NCBI RefSeq assembly: GCF_003991425.1
Contig: NZ_CP034346.1
Coordinates: 843,501 to 907,500 of the forward strand
Reading direction: 5' to 3'
Length of the DNA: 64,000 nucleotides
Source of the DNA: Paenibacillus lutimineralis
GTDB taxonomy: Bacteria > Bacillota > Bacilli > Paenibacillales > Paenibacillaceae
The notes beneath the pieces were generated by a model. It saw nothing but the letters and a program-made list of their open reading frames with translations. It did no database searches and was not told the DNA's origin. The position numbers were made by a program, and so were the translations under genes. Below, piece after piece: positions 41,193 through 49,858 of this stretch. Every line of letters begins with the position of its first letter. The first letter of the stretch is position 1.

Positions 41193-43001
41193 TTGAGATA
41201 TAGACTAAATAATCCATTGAATCGAATGAATGTGAAGCAGCAGCTATTCCTGTTATTTCTCATTATCATTATTCCGCTATTAATTCTGAATGCCTACGGC
41301 AATTACAAAGCCGATCAAATCTTGAAGCGTCATGTTACCAACGCCTATATCGAGCTGAACAAGCAAAATTTCCGACTGATCAATCGTGACATTGAAGCAG
41401 TGAACAAGGTGACTTCTACTGTATTTCAGAACTCACTGCTGCAGCAATTGAATCCGCTTTCTACTGATGAGACGATACTGCAAAGGGTGAAAAATTACGA
41501 GAAGCTCGAAAATTTGCTGACCACTTATTCGCAAGAGACAGACGAGCGCGAGCCAGTCTATTACTCGCTCTATGTGTACGATCCACAGAACACCTACTTT
41601 TTTGCTCCGTTCTATCCAGGGCCGAAAAAATCCGGGGTTTATTTTTTTTCTGACGATGAGAAGCCGGACTGGTTCGACGAGGCTGTCGAGAAGAAAGGAA
41701 AAGGGTATTTACGTCTGATCGATCATTTGTCACCGCCTTCCAAAGGCCAAGGCGATCAAAGGACGCTCGCTTATATCCGGGCGATCAACAATATTTATAG
41801 AAATGGCACGATTGGGGTATTGGTGGTTACTAATCTGGACGCCCGAGTTCAGGAGTCGCTGCAGACCGTATCGTTGCCGGAGGGAGAGCTTTATTTTACA
41901 AATTGGAGTAACCGCGTTCTGAGCGCTCAGAGCAATGAACACGAAGATGTGCTGGAGCTTCCGCCGGAGGTTGCGGATATGGGAATGACCAGCGGCGTGA
42001 AGGATGTCATTACCAGCGATTATATTTACGTCGTTAATTATAACCATGTATTGCAGCAGAAGCTGGTCTATAAGGTTCCAGTGCAAGCACTACTGCATCA
42101 GCAGAAGGAGATCAAGCAGGTGATTCAGTTGATCTCGATTGTCTTTTTTGCCGGGAGTCTAATCTTCATGCTCTATTTCTGGCGATCCCTGATGATGCCA
42201 ATCCAGAAGCTGGTATATTTCGTCAGACGCTATGAACCGGGGAATATCGTTCCGGAGACCCCACGCAGAGAGAAGAAGGACGAGATTAGCGTACTGATGC
42301 ATAGCATTTACGAGATGGCGCGCCGGTTAAATGCGCTGGTTCATTATAAATACACGATGGATCTGAAGCAGAAGGAATCCCAGCTGCAAATTCTGTATCA
42401 ACAGATTAATCCGCATCTGCTCTACAATACGCTGGAGAGTATCTATTGGAAAAGCACAATGGAGGGGAATACCGCTTCGGCTGAAATGATCAAGGAATTG
42501 TCCAAGTTGATGAAAATTAGTCTCAGCCGAGGCAGGGAGCTGATTACGCTTGGGGAGGAACTTGAACATGCTTCTGCCTATATCAAATTGCAGCAGCATA
42601 GGTATGATTATCAGTTCCGGATCTCGATAGATGTTCCCGAGAAACTGCTGCCGATCTCCATCCCGAAAATAACGCTGCAGCCTTTAATTGAGAATTCTAT
42701 TATTCACGGTGTGAAGCATATGGGGGAGGACGGCGAGATTGTGATTCGCGCTGCCTCGGATGAAGATAATCTATTTATATTCATAGAAGATAACGGGTAC
42801 AAGTCAGTAGATTATGAGATGATTAATCGCTTGCTTGACGAAGAGAATCCGGACCCGACGTTCGGTTACGGTATACGTAACATCCACCAGCGAATCAGAT
42901 TGCATTTTGGAGCCAATTATGGACTTCAATATTCGAAGCGCGAGGAAGGCGGGACCCGGGTTACGCTAAAGCTTCCAAAGTCCGTGCGAGAACAGCCATA
43001 G
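41193..43001 (+). CDS. YesM-type sensor histidine kinase
   Basis: A 602-residue membrane kinase. It has a transmembrane helix (about 15-38), a large extracellular sensing domain (about 39-300), a second helix (about 305-325) and a HAMP-like linker. A His_kinase domain follows with phospho-acceptor H408 in 'YQQINPHLLYNTLESIYW', and an ATPase domain with 'LIENSIIHGVKH' and 'FGYGIRNIHQRI'. This is the YesM/LytS-like class that pairs with AraC-type response regulators to control sugar ABC importers. The start is TTG 41193 with GGGGGGAAAGG upstream; an ATG at 41226 has no ribosome binding site. The partner yesN lies 271 nt downstream. Confidence 0.9.
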   Translation: MRYRLNNPLNRMNVKQQLFLLFLIIIIPLLILNAYGNYKADQILKRHVTNAYIELNKQNFRLINRDIEAVNKVTSTVFQNSLLQQLNPLSTDETILQRVKNYEKLENLLTTYSQETDEREPVYYSLYVYDPQNTYFFAPFYPGPKKSGVYFFSDDEKPDWFDEAVEKKGKGYLRLIDHLSPPSKGQGDQRTLAYIRAINNIYRNGTIGVLVVTNLDARVQESLQTVSLPEGELYFTNWSNRVLSAQSNEHEDVLELPPEVADMGMTSGVKDVITSDYIYVVNYNHVLQQKLVYKVPVQALLHQQKEIKQVIQLISIVFFAGSLIFMLYFWRSLMMPIQKLVYFVRRYEPGNIVPETPRREKKDEISVLMHSIYEMARRLNALVHYKYTMDLKQKESQLQILYQQINPHLLYNTLESIYWKSTMEGNTASAEMIKELSKLMKISLSRGRELITLGEELEHASAYIKLQQHRYDYQFRISIDVPEKLLPISIPKITLQPLIENSIIHGVKHMGEDGEIVIRAASDEDNLFIFIEDNGYKSVDYEMINRLLDEENPDPTFGYGIRNIHQRIRLHFGANYGLQYSKREEGGTRVTLKLPKSVREQP

Positions 43002-43272
43002 CACAGGTAAGTGTTCCAAAAGCCCAGTTTTCAGCACCGAAGCTTATGCTTACGATGTGCGTTTTTTCAAAACGCTTCAGTTGGATGAAGCTAGGGCGTG
43101 AGGAGCGGAGCGTACGTAGTTTGTACGTGAGCACTTGAGATGTTCCCCTAGGGAACATGACTTCGTAAGCATCCGCTTGGGCCCGGGTGAATTCAAGATT
43201 CGATGTCGAGAACGCTTCCTGATTAACTTCGTGATCAAAAGTGGACTCAGAAAGCTACAGGGGGAGAAGAGA
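43002..43272. other. Repeat-filled gap between yesM and yesN
   Basis: This 271-nt gap is almost entirely repeat family B. It interrupts a kinase/regulator pair that is usually contiguous. A frame open from 43135 into yesN has no ribosome binding site and is repeat sequence. Confidence 0.7.
43008..43255 (+). repeat. Repeat family B, longest copy (about 248 nt), between yesM and yesN
   Basis: It begins AAGTGTTCCAAAAGCCCAG, TTTTCAGCACCGA and ends near TGATCAAAAGTGGACTC. Internal symmetry: ATGCTTACGA (43046-43055) with TCGTAAGCAT (43163-43172), GCGTTTT/AAAACGC (43059-43075), and ATGTTCCC-CTA-GGGAACAT (43140-43158). It has no coding capacity and looks like a folded MITE or REP-type element. Confidence 0.75.
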
Positions 43273-44583
43273 ATGTACAAAATACTAGTCGTTGACGATG
43301 AACCATTAATCTGCAAGGGGCTGGCTGGACTTCTGAACGGTTCCGGCATCGATATCGGGGCGGTGTATACCGCCTACAGCGGACATGAAGCTCTCGACTA
43401 CATTCGTATGGAGGAGATCGATCTGCTTGTCACCGATATCCAGATGGGGGAGATGAGCGGGATCGAATTGATGCAGCAGGCCAAGATGGTCAAGCCGTGG
43501 GTGCAGACGATTATCATCTCTGCCCATGAGACATTCCAATATGCGCAGATGGCTTTGCGACTTGGGGCCAAGGATTATTTGATCAAGCCGCTGAATAGCG
43601 AGAATTTCTTGGATTCCGTCCGTAATGCTCTGTTGAAGATGGAGCGGCCTGTCGCGCAAATCGATGAGTTTTTGTCCGCGGATACGGATCATTTTCGAAT
43701 GGAGGAATTTCGTCCAGAGCAGAATGAGCTTCTACAGCGTCTATTGAACGGAACGGTCTCTTTGCAAGAGGGTATTTTGGAGGAATTAAGATTAGTGGGC
43801 CCTTATTTCTCCGTGATCAGAATGAAGCTTGATATTCCGCGGGAGGGGGAGGCCTCCTATTCGGAGCGGGATATCCGTCTACTACACTATGCTGCACGGA
43901 ACGTGGCTGAAGAGCTGTTACATAAAGAAGAGAAAATATTGACTTGCTATTCTGGTGAACGAGATATCTGTATTCTACTGCAGTGGAACGAGACAGAGTA
44001 TGATGAGCTGGATATAAATAAAATCAACCATCTCGAAATGATCGGGCGAAGTTTGCATCATCATGTGCAGAAGTACTTAAATATTCCGGCCATCATCGGA
44101 ATTAGCCAGATTCTGAAGGGCGCGGAATTTCTGTCTGTGCTGGATCGTCAAGCGGATAAGGCGATTGTGTGGGGCGGGAAGCATGGGGATTACCAGGTGT
44201 TCTATTACGGTGACTTCAATTGGAGCAATTATGCTCAGGACCCTACCGCTGAAGAGCTTACGACACAGAATAACCGGATTGTTGATAGTGCCAAGCAATA
44301 TATCGAAGACAATTACAGCCAGAAAGGATTGACGATCCACGAGGTCGCGAAGAAGAATCATGTCAGCCCTAATTATCTTAGCTTCCTGTTCAAGAAGAAC
44401 ACCGGCTACAATCTGTGGGAGTATGTGATCAAACTGAGGATGGAAGAGAGCAAGTCCCTGTTGCTCAATACTGATCTACGTCGTTATGAGATCGCTGAAC
44501 GCGTCGGTTACGAATCTCCCGAACATTTCAGTAAAATATTTAAGAAGTATTTCGGTCTTAGTCCCAGTGAGCTGAAGAAGTAA
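43273..44583 (+). CDS. YesN-type AraC family response regulator
   Basis: A 436-residue two-component regulator. Receiver domain 1-120: acidic pair D8/D9, phospho-acceptor D55 ('LLVTDIQMGEMSG') and K105 ('DYLIKPLN'). A central region of about 200 residues is typical of YesN. The C-terminal AraC helix-turn-helix pair is at about 335-436 ('LTIHEVAKKNHVSPNYLSFL' and 'YEIAERVGYESPEHFSKIFK'). ATG 43273 has AGGGGGAGAAGAG upstream. It is the expected partner of the YesM kinase, and the adjacent downstream ABC importer genes are the likely targets. A 94-nt gap leads to the permease gene. Confidence 0.92.
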   Translation: MYKILVVDDEPLICKGLAGLLNGSGIDIGAVYTAYSGHEALDYIRMEEIDLLVTDIQMGEMSGIELMQQAKMVKPWVQTIIISAHETFQYAQMALRLGAKDYLIKPLNSENFLDSVRNALLKMERPVAQIDEFLSADTDHFRMEEFRPEQNELLQRLLNGTVSLQEGILEELRLVGPYFSVIRMKLDIPREGEASYSERDIRLLHYAARNVAEELLHKEEKILTCYSGERDICILLQWNETEYDELDINKINHLEMIGRSLHHHVQKYLNIPAIIGISQILKGAEFLSVLDRQADKAIVWGGKHGDYQVFYYGDFNWSNYAQDPTAEELTTQNNRIVDSAKQYIEDNYSQKGLTIHEVAKKNHVSPNYLSFLFKKNTGYNLWEYVIKLRMEESKSLLLNTDLRRYEIAERVGYESPEHFSKIFKKYFGLSPSELKK

Positions 44584-44677
44584 GAACAGCTATACTTCGC
44601 ATAGTATTACACCTGTTCCCGAGCCCCATGATTTTCTAAAATGAAAGCTGGACACTAAAGAGAAATGAGGGAAACTC

Positions 44678-45610
44678 ATGGAGGAATCGGTGATTTCACC
44701 AGGAAACATGGTCAAGGGGCCTCAGAAAGAGCTCAAAAAAGTACGAAGAACATCAAACTGGAAAAAGTACATGTGGGGGTATCTTTTTCTCGTTCCAGCT
44801 ATCGTCATTTTTATCGTCTTTCTATGGGTTCCAATTTTCAAAGGGATCGTCTATAGCTTCTACAACGTCGATTTCGTAAAGGGCAACTCTTTTGTTGGAT
44901 TGGATAACTATGCAAAAATATTTCATAACCCTGATTTATGGCTATCTGTTAAAAATACATTGTATTTTATGTTCCTTACGTTAGTCATCGGGTTCTGGGT
45001 GCCAATCGTGGCAGCGATAGCCATATCGGAGCTTAAGTTCTTCCAGGGCTTTGCTCGAATAGCCGCTTACTTGCCCTTCGTCGTTCCTGGCGTAGTGCTC
45101 TATGGCATGTGGAGATGGATGTACGATCCGGTCGGACCAATTAACGCCTTGCTTGGCTTGTTTGGCGTCGAGCCGATCTCGTTCATATCCGATGGACGCT
45201 TCTCGATGATCTCGATCGTCTTCATGGAGACATGGCAGCAGTTCGGTTCGGCAATGTTGATCTATCTGGCCGGGGTGCTGAGTATTCCGCGGGACTGGTA
45301 CGAAGCAGCAGAAATTGACGGTGCCGGAGTTTGGAGTCGGATTAAATATATTACCCTCCCATCTATGCGCAGCTTGATTGTTCTGATGCTCATCCTGCAG
45401 GTTATCGGTACATCACAGGCTTACCAATCTCAATTGGCCTTGCTGGATGGCGGTCCGAACAAGGCTACGTTGACCTATGCGCTCTTCACGGTGAAATATG
45501 CTTTCACCCAGTTGGATTATGGGGCAGGCACAGCGCTAGGCGTACTAATGTTTATCGTCTTGGGTATCCTTGGCGTCATTCAATTCAAGATGAACAGGGA
45601 GGATTACTAA
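44678..45610 (+). CDS. ABC sugar transporter permease, MalF type
   Basis: A 310-residue permease of the carbohydrate-uptake type 1 family. Six helices are visible, the first at about 33-55 ('YLFLVPAIVIFIVFLWVPIF'). The EAA loop contacting the ATPase is 'YEAAEIDGAGVWSRIKYIT' (about 210-228). Start ATG 44678 has GAGGGAAA upstream. The second permease begins 1 nt after its stop. No ABC ATPase gene is present in the cluster, so a shared MsmX-like ATPase elsewhere probably energises it. By context it imports an alpha-glucoside for the GH65 enzymes. Confidence 0.92.
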   Translation: MEESVISPGNMVKGPQKELKKVRRTSNWKKYMWGYLFLVPAIVIFIVFLWVPIFKGIVYSFYNVDFVKGNSFVGLDNYAKIFHNPDLWLSVKNTLYFMFLTLVIGFWVPIVAAIAISELKFFQGFARIAAYLPFVVPGVVLYGMWRWMYDPVGPINALLGLFGVEPISFISDGRFSMISIVFMETWQQFGSAMLIYLAGVLSIPRDWYEAAEIDGAGVWSRIKYITLPSMRSLIVLMLILQVIGTSQAYQSQLALLDGGPNKATLTYALFTVKYAFTQLDYGAGTALGVLMFIVLGILGVIQFKMNREDY

Positions 45611-45611
45611 T

Positions 45612-46475
45612 ATGGAAAGAGGCATTCTGTCACCATCGGATTTGAAGAAGCCGGTGAATAAGATCGTCTATGGAATCATGGTTCTGGGTATTGCCATTAT
45701 GGCCGTTACGATGCTATATCCCATTCTCATGACGATGTTCAACGGACTTAAGAGCAATCCTGAGATCAATACCTTTCCGCCGAAGTTCTTCCCGACAACC
45801 TGGCATTGGGAGAATTTCTCCAAAGGTTGGAACTACATTGCTTTACCGGTATTTTTGAAGAATACAGTGTTCATTTTTCTCGGGAATCTGCTCATGACGA
45901 TTATGGTACTCGGTCTGGCAGCATTCAGCATATCGCGAATTCGCGTTCCGTATAGCCGGGTAATCTATTTCTTCATCCTGCTTACCTTGTTCATACCAGC
46001 AACAAGCTATATGATTCCTAACTTCGTGAATCTGAAGCAGCTCGGACTGCTCAACTCTTACTGGGCTTTCTGGCTGCCTGCGGGAGCGAATGCATACTAC
46101 TTCCTGCTAATGAAGAATTTCTTCGACGGCATTCATCCGGAAATCTTTGAAGCGGCGCGGATTGACGGTGCTTCGGAGCTGACGAGCTATCTACGAATAG
46201 CTATTCCGTTGTCCGTCCCGATCTTTGCCACATTGTCGATCTTTATTTTCTCTACTGCATGGAACGACTGGTTCTGGCCATCGCTAGTTATGCATACGGA
46301 GGATAAATACACCTTGGCCACTGCGATATATAAGTATGTCATTAATGCGCGGAGCTTGGACAGCAGTATCAAGTTCTCGATTCTGTTCATGGTTATGATT
46401 CCGCCGATCTTCGTGTTTTTGGGATTCCAGAAGTTTATCGTGCGCAGCGTCAGCCTGACTGCCGTCAAAGGGTAA
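45612..46475 (+). CDS. ABC sugar transporter permease, MalG type
   Basis: A 287-residue permease, the second half of the heterodimeric channel. Helices start at about residue 20 ('IMVLGIAIMAVTMLYPILMT'). The EAA loop is 'FEAARIDGASELTSYLRIAI' (about 180-199). The C-terminal 'FIVRSVSLTAVKG' is typical of MalG-type proteins, which dock on the ATPase. The ATG lies directly after the upstream gene, whose 3' end carries the GGAGG site, so translation is coupled. The binding-protein gene follows after 136 nt. Confidence 0.92.
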   Translation: MERGILSPSDLKKPVNKIVYGIMVLGIAIMAVTMLYPILMTMFNGLKSNPEINTFPPKFFPTTWHWENFSKGWNYIALPVFLKNTVFIFLGNLLMTIMVLGLAAFSISRIRVPYSRVIYFFILLTLFIPATSYMIPNFVNLKQLGLLNSYWAFWLPAGANAYYFLLMKNFFDGIHPEIFEAARIDGASELTSYLRIAIPLSVPIFATLSIFIFSTAWNDWFWPSLVMHTEDKYTLATAIYKYVINARSLDSSIKFSILFMVMIPPIFVFLGFQKFIVRSVSLTAVKG

Positions 46476-46484
46476 GCAGAGTAG

Positions 46485-46498
46485 AGATAACGTTTACA
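46485..46498 (+). promoter_or_regulatory. Candidate cre site upstream of the solute-binding protein gene
   Basis: AGATAACGTTTACA matches 12 of 14 positions of the CcpA consensus TGWAANCGNTNWCA. Glucose repression of the binding-protein gene would suit a disaccharide locus. Confidence 0.45.
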
Positions 46499-46611
46499 TT
46501 TAGCGTAGGGCTGCACATGATCGCCATATGAATACACATCGTCCTCCTACCAGAAATCTTCTAATATAAAAATGTATCAGTTGACAACAATTATGGAAAA
46601 GGGGAGTTTCA

Positions 46612-48063
46612 ATGCGTAAGTTCTCAGCAGTACTGATGTGCTTAATGCTGCTAGGTTCACTGCTCGCAGCGTGCGGCGGAAAGAACAATGCAAGCGACCA
46701 GGCTAATAACGGAGGAGCAAATACTCCAAGCAATACCGGTGGTACTAACACAGCGACCGATGAGCCGAAGGATGACATTACACAGAGGAAAGTAACGCTG
46801 AAAATTCACTATCCACTGCCGGATGAAACGACGCTTCGTGCGCAAGAAGACGATAAGATTGCCCGCTTCCAAGCGATGTATCCGAATGTCACGATTACTA
46901 AGGATGACTGGCAATACGATATTAACGAAATCGGCGTAAAAATGGCTTCCAACGAAGCCCCAACCTTCTACAACACTTGGGCTACGGAAGCGAACTTTCT
47001 GGTAGAACGCGGCTGGGTCGCTGATATTACGGACCTTTGGAACAATTGGGAGTACAAAGACGAGATTAACCCTGTAATACAAAATCAGTTCATCGTGGAT
47101 GGCAAGGTATTTGGTATTACACAGAACGGTTACATTACCTCCACAGTAGTGAACAAGAAGATTTTGGACGATAAAGGAGCTGCCATTCCTGCCCTCGATT
47201 GGACTTGGGATGATATGTACAATACAGCCAAAGCGGTTGCCGATCCGAAGAAAGGGATCTCAGGCATTGCTCCAATGGGTAAAGGCAATGAAGCTGGATG
47301 GAACTGGACGAATTTCTTGTTTGAGGCCGGCGGGGATATCGAGAACAACGTAGATGGCAAAGTAACGGCTGTATTTAACACCGATGCAGGTGTCAAAGCC
47401 CTTGATTTTTATAAGAAGCTGAAATGGGAAGCTAATGCGATTCCGCAGGACTGGGCTCTCGGCTGGGGCGATGCAATAAGCTCGTTCCAACAAGGACGTA
47501 CAGGAATGGTTATTGCTGGTGCATTTGACGTCGTTCAAGCTGCTCTGAACGAAGGTGGCATGAAGCCTGAGGATGTTCTCGTCTATCCGATGCCGGCTGC
47601 TGAGGCGGGCGGCAAACACTACGGAATTCTAGGCGGCAACTATCTGGTCATTAACCCGAACGCAACGAAGGATGAGCAAGAGATGGCTTTCCGCTATATT
47701 ACGTTTGATTATTTCTCAGATGGCTCTTTGAAGGCTGTTGAAGATACGATTAATGCTCGCAAAGCAGAAGGCAAGTATTATGTTCCTACGCCACTTGAGT
47801 ACTTCAAGGATGATTCCGAGTATGCAGGCAAGATCCAAGCGATTTATGACAAGTACGATAACGTGTACAAATACGATCCAAACCTGTTCTCCTTGCTGGA
47901 GGGCAAACCAGAAGCTCAATTCGGCACACAGGACTACTATGCAACGATGTCCAACGTAGTACAGGAATCGTTCTCGAAGAAGGATACGGATTCGAAGAAA
48001 CAACTTGATGTGGCTGCACAGTACGTGCAGGAGAATTACTTTGATAAGATTGAAGCGAAATAA
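46612..48063 (+). CDS. Extracellular sugar-binding lipoprotein of the ABC importer
   Basis: A 483-residue family 1 solute-binding protein. The signal peptide ends at lipobox 'LGSLLAAC' with C21 as the lipidated residue. A flexible Asn/Gly/Thr-rich tether follows (about 22-55). The two-lobed binding domain contains 'FQQGRTGMVIAGAFDVVQ' and 'YGILGGNYLVINPNAT', both family-typical. RBS AAAAGGGGAG. It delivers a carbohydrate to the two permeases encoded upstream. High expression from its own promoter is plausible given the 136-nt gap with a cre-like site. The sugar is not identified; alpha-linked glucosides are expected from context. Confidence 0.93.
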   Translation: MRKFSAVLMCLMLLGSLLAACGGKNNASDQANNGGANTPSNTGGTNTATDEPKDDITQRKVTLKIHYPLPDETTLRAQEDDKIARFQAMYPNVTITKDDWQYDINEIGVKMASNEAPTFYNTWATEANFLVERGWVADITDLWNNWEYKDEINPVIQNQFIVDGKVFGITQNGYITSTVVNKKILDDKGAAIPALDWTWDDMYNTAKAVADPKKGISGIAPMGKGNEAGWNWTNFLFEAGGDIENNVDGKVTAVFNTDAGVKALDFYKKLKWEANAIPQDWALGWGDAISSFQQGRTGMVIAGAFDVVQAALNEGGMKPEDVLVYPMPAAEAGGKHYGILGGNYLVINPNATKDEQEMAFRYITFDYFSDGSLKAVEDTINARKAEGKYYVPTPLEYFKDDSEYAGKIQAIYDKYDNVYKYDPNLFSLLEGKPEAQFGTQDYYATMSNVVQESFSKKDTDSKKQLDVAAQYVQENYFDKIEAK

Positions 48064-48097
48064 TCAGATTAGTTAACAGTAAGAATGGTGTGCAATA

Positions 48098-48134
48098 ACT
48101 GAGGCGTCCTTATTTAGGGGCGCCTCAGTTTGTT
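48098..48134 (+). terminator. Terminator after the sugar-binding protein gene
   Basis: The perfect 9-bp stem ACTGAGGCG / CGCCTCAGT is followed by TTGTTGT. Confidence 0.75.
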
Positions 48135-48202
48135 GTAATGACTGATGTCTTGACGATGGGGTGAAGTTTGGTGAGTAGACGGACGAGTGGTCGGTCATTT
48201 TC

Positions 48203-48385
48203 TAACGAAACGTCATAACGTTATTTGCTTAAAAACAAGCGTGTATCGAATTTAACGAAACACCATATCGTTATTTGGGCTAATTCTGGGCTTTGAGGGG
48301 TTATTTTTGCTAAATAGCGATACCCTGTTTCGTTACAATTTTTCAAGGCGTTTTTCGGCACGAATAGCGATACCACGTTTCGTTA
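48203..48385. repeat. Repeat family A array 2: two direct plus two inverted 24-nt units
   Basis: Units at 48203-48226 (+), 48253-48276 (+), 48312-48335 (-) and 48362-48385 (-). They share the consensus of array 1, with the same exact 50-nt pitch in both same-strand pairs. The centre-crossing distance is 59 nt here against 58 nt in array 1. The gaps differ in sequence from those of array 1, so the unit and spacing are conserved rather than the whole block. Confidence 0.85.
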
Positions 48386-48400
48386 GAATGGGCTGCTGCA

Positions 48401-48453
48401 TCATAAAATAGCCCCCTACAGCCCAAGTAAAATACCTGAGCCGCAGAGGGCTA
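48401..48453 (-). terminator. Terminator after hemL
   Basis: On the minus strand AGCCCTCTGCGGC pairs with GCTGTAGGGGGCT through several G-U pairs and is followed by ATTTTATG. Confidence 0.7.
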
Positions 48454-48469
48454 AAATGGATGATATCCT

Positions 48470-49783
48470 TTATTTGCCGGAGATTTCCTTGAAGGAAGCC
48501 TCAGCAGCCTCAAGTGTGAAGTCGATGTCTGCTTCGGTATGAGCCGTCGTCAGGAACCAGGCTTCAAATTTGGATGGAGCCAGATTAACACCGCGATTCA
48601 GCATAGCACGGAAGAAGGCGGCAAATGCTTCACCATCCGTATCTTGGGCCTCGTCATAGTTCGTTACCGGATGGTCACAGAAATGCGTTGAGAAGGAGCC
48701 GCGAATACGGTTGATGGTCAATGGCACTCCATGCCGTTTGGCGGACTCAGCCAGGCCATCAGTCAATTTCACAGTGAGGCGGTTCATTTCCTCATATACT
48801 TTAGGATCCTGCAGTACTTCGAGACAAGCGATACCTGCGGAGATGGAAGCCGGGTTGCCAGCCATCGTTCCGGCTTGATAAGCCGGGCCGAGCGGAGCGA
48901 CCTTCTCCATGATCTCTTTGCTGCCGCCATAAGCTCCGATAGGCAGGCCACCGCCGATAATCTTGCCTAGTGCGGTCAGATCCGGCTTGATGGCATCGTG
49001 GTTATCTAGTCCCGCATAAGTCTGGGCGGAGCCGTAATGGAAACGGAAGGCCGTGATGACCTCATCGTATATAACGAGCGCGCCGTACTCATGTGTCAGC
49101 CGGCATACATCCTCTAGGAAGCCAGGCTTCGGCATGACCATCCCGAAGTTGCCGACGATGGGCTCGATCATGACAGCCGCTACGTCGTCGCCCCATTTCT
49201 CCAGTGCTTCCTGTAATCCGGTCGTATCGTTGAATGGAACGGTGATGACTTCATGGGCGATGCTTGTCGGGATACCAGCGCTGTCTGGAATACCAAGCGT
49301 GGATGGACCAGAGCCTGCAGCAACGAGCACAAGGTCGGAATGGCCATGATAGCAGCCGGCGAACTTGATAATCTTGTTTCGACCGGTATAGGCGCGGGCT
49401 ACGCGAATTGTCGTCATAACGGCTTCTGTACCGGAATTGACGAAGCGGACCTTATCCATCGAAGGGATTGCTTCCTTCAGCATCACTGCAAGCTGGATTT
49501 CAAGCTCGGTAGGCGTACCATAAAGCGTTCCGTTAGCCGCTGCTTCAGTAATTGCCTTCGTGACATGCGGATGGGCATGTCCAGTAATAATTGGGCCATA
49601 TGCGGCCAGGTAGTCGACATAACGGTTGCCATCGACGTCCCAGAAGTAGGCGCCTTCGGCCTTCTTCATAAAGACAGGCGCCCCGCCCCCAACCGCTTTG
49701 AACGAGCGGGAGGGGCTGTTGACGCCGCCTACGATATGTTGAAGTGCTTCTTCATATAGTACTTCGGATTGCTTCCTATTCAT
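48470..49783 (-). CDS. hemL: Glutamate-1-semialdehyde 2,1-aminomutase
   Basis: A 437-residue PLP enzyme that converts glutamate-1-semialdehyde to 5-aminolevulinate, the entry to tetrapyrrole synthesis. The PLP lysine is K274 in '[18 protein letters not shown]'. '[20 protein letters not shown]' and '[20 protein letters not shown]' are family-typical, as is 'GYHYGSAQ'-like spacing near residue 255. RBS AGGGAGTTACTC. It stands alone, away from hemA, hemC, hemB and hemD. Bacillus species often carry such a stand-alone second copy (GsaB type) besides the one in the hem operon; whether a second copy exists here cannot be seen. Confidence 0.93.
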   Translation of the reverse strand: MNRKQSEVLYEEALQHIVGGVNSPSRSFKAVGGGAPVFMKKAEGAYFWDVDGNRYVDYLAAYGPIITGHAHPHVTKAITEAAANGTLYGTPTELEIQLAVMLKEAIPSMDKVRFVNSGTEAVMTTIRVARAYTGRNKIIKFAGCYHGHSDLVLVAAGSGPSTLGIPDSAGIPTSIAHEVITVPFNDTTGLQEALEKWGDDVAAVMIEPIVGNFGMVMPKPGFLEDVCRLTHEYGALVIYDEVITAFRFHYGSAQTYAGLDNHDAIKPDLTALGKIIGGGLPIGAYGGSKEIMEKVAPLGPAYQAGTMAGNPASISAGIACLEVLQDPKVYEEMNRLTVKLTDGLAESAKRHGVPLTINRIRGSFSTHFCDHPVTNYDEAQDTDGEAFAAFFRAMLNRGVNLAPSKFEAWFLTTAHTEADIDFTLEAAEASFKEISGK

Positions 49784-49858
49784 GATGAGTAACTCCCTTT
49801 CACAGTAGGTAATGGTGCTTCCAGAGCATAGGATCTAGGTTTGCCTGACTCCTCAGGC

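Larger units (their letters stand above)
48064..48469. other. Convergent intergenic region with terminators and repeat array 2
   Basis: About 406 nt between the binding-protein gene and the convergent hemL. It holds the terminator at 48098, repeat family A array 2 and the hemL terminator at 48401. No gene is visible. Confidence 0.7.

Noticed and set aside
43135..43272. 46-residue N-terminal extension of the YesN-type regulator
   Set aside because: It is translated repeat sequence. ATG 43273 has a good ribosome binding site and begins the receiver domain normally.
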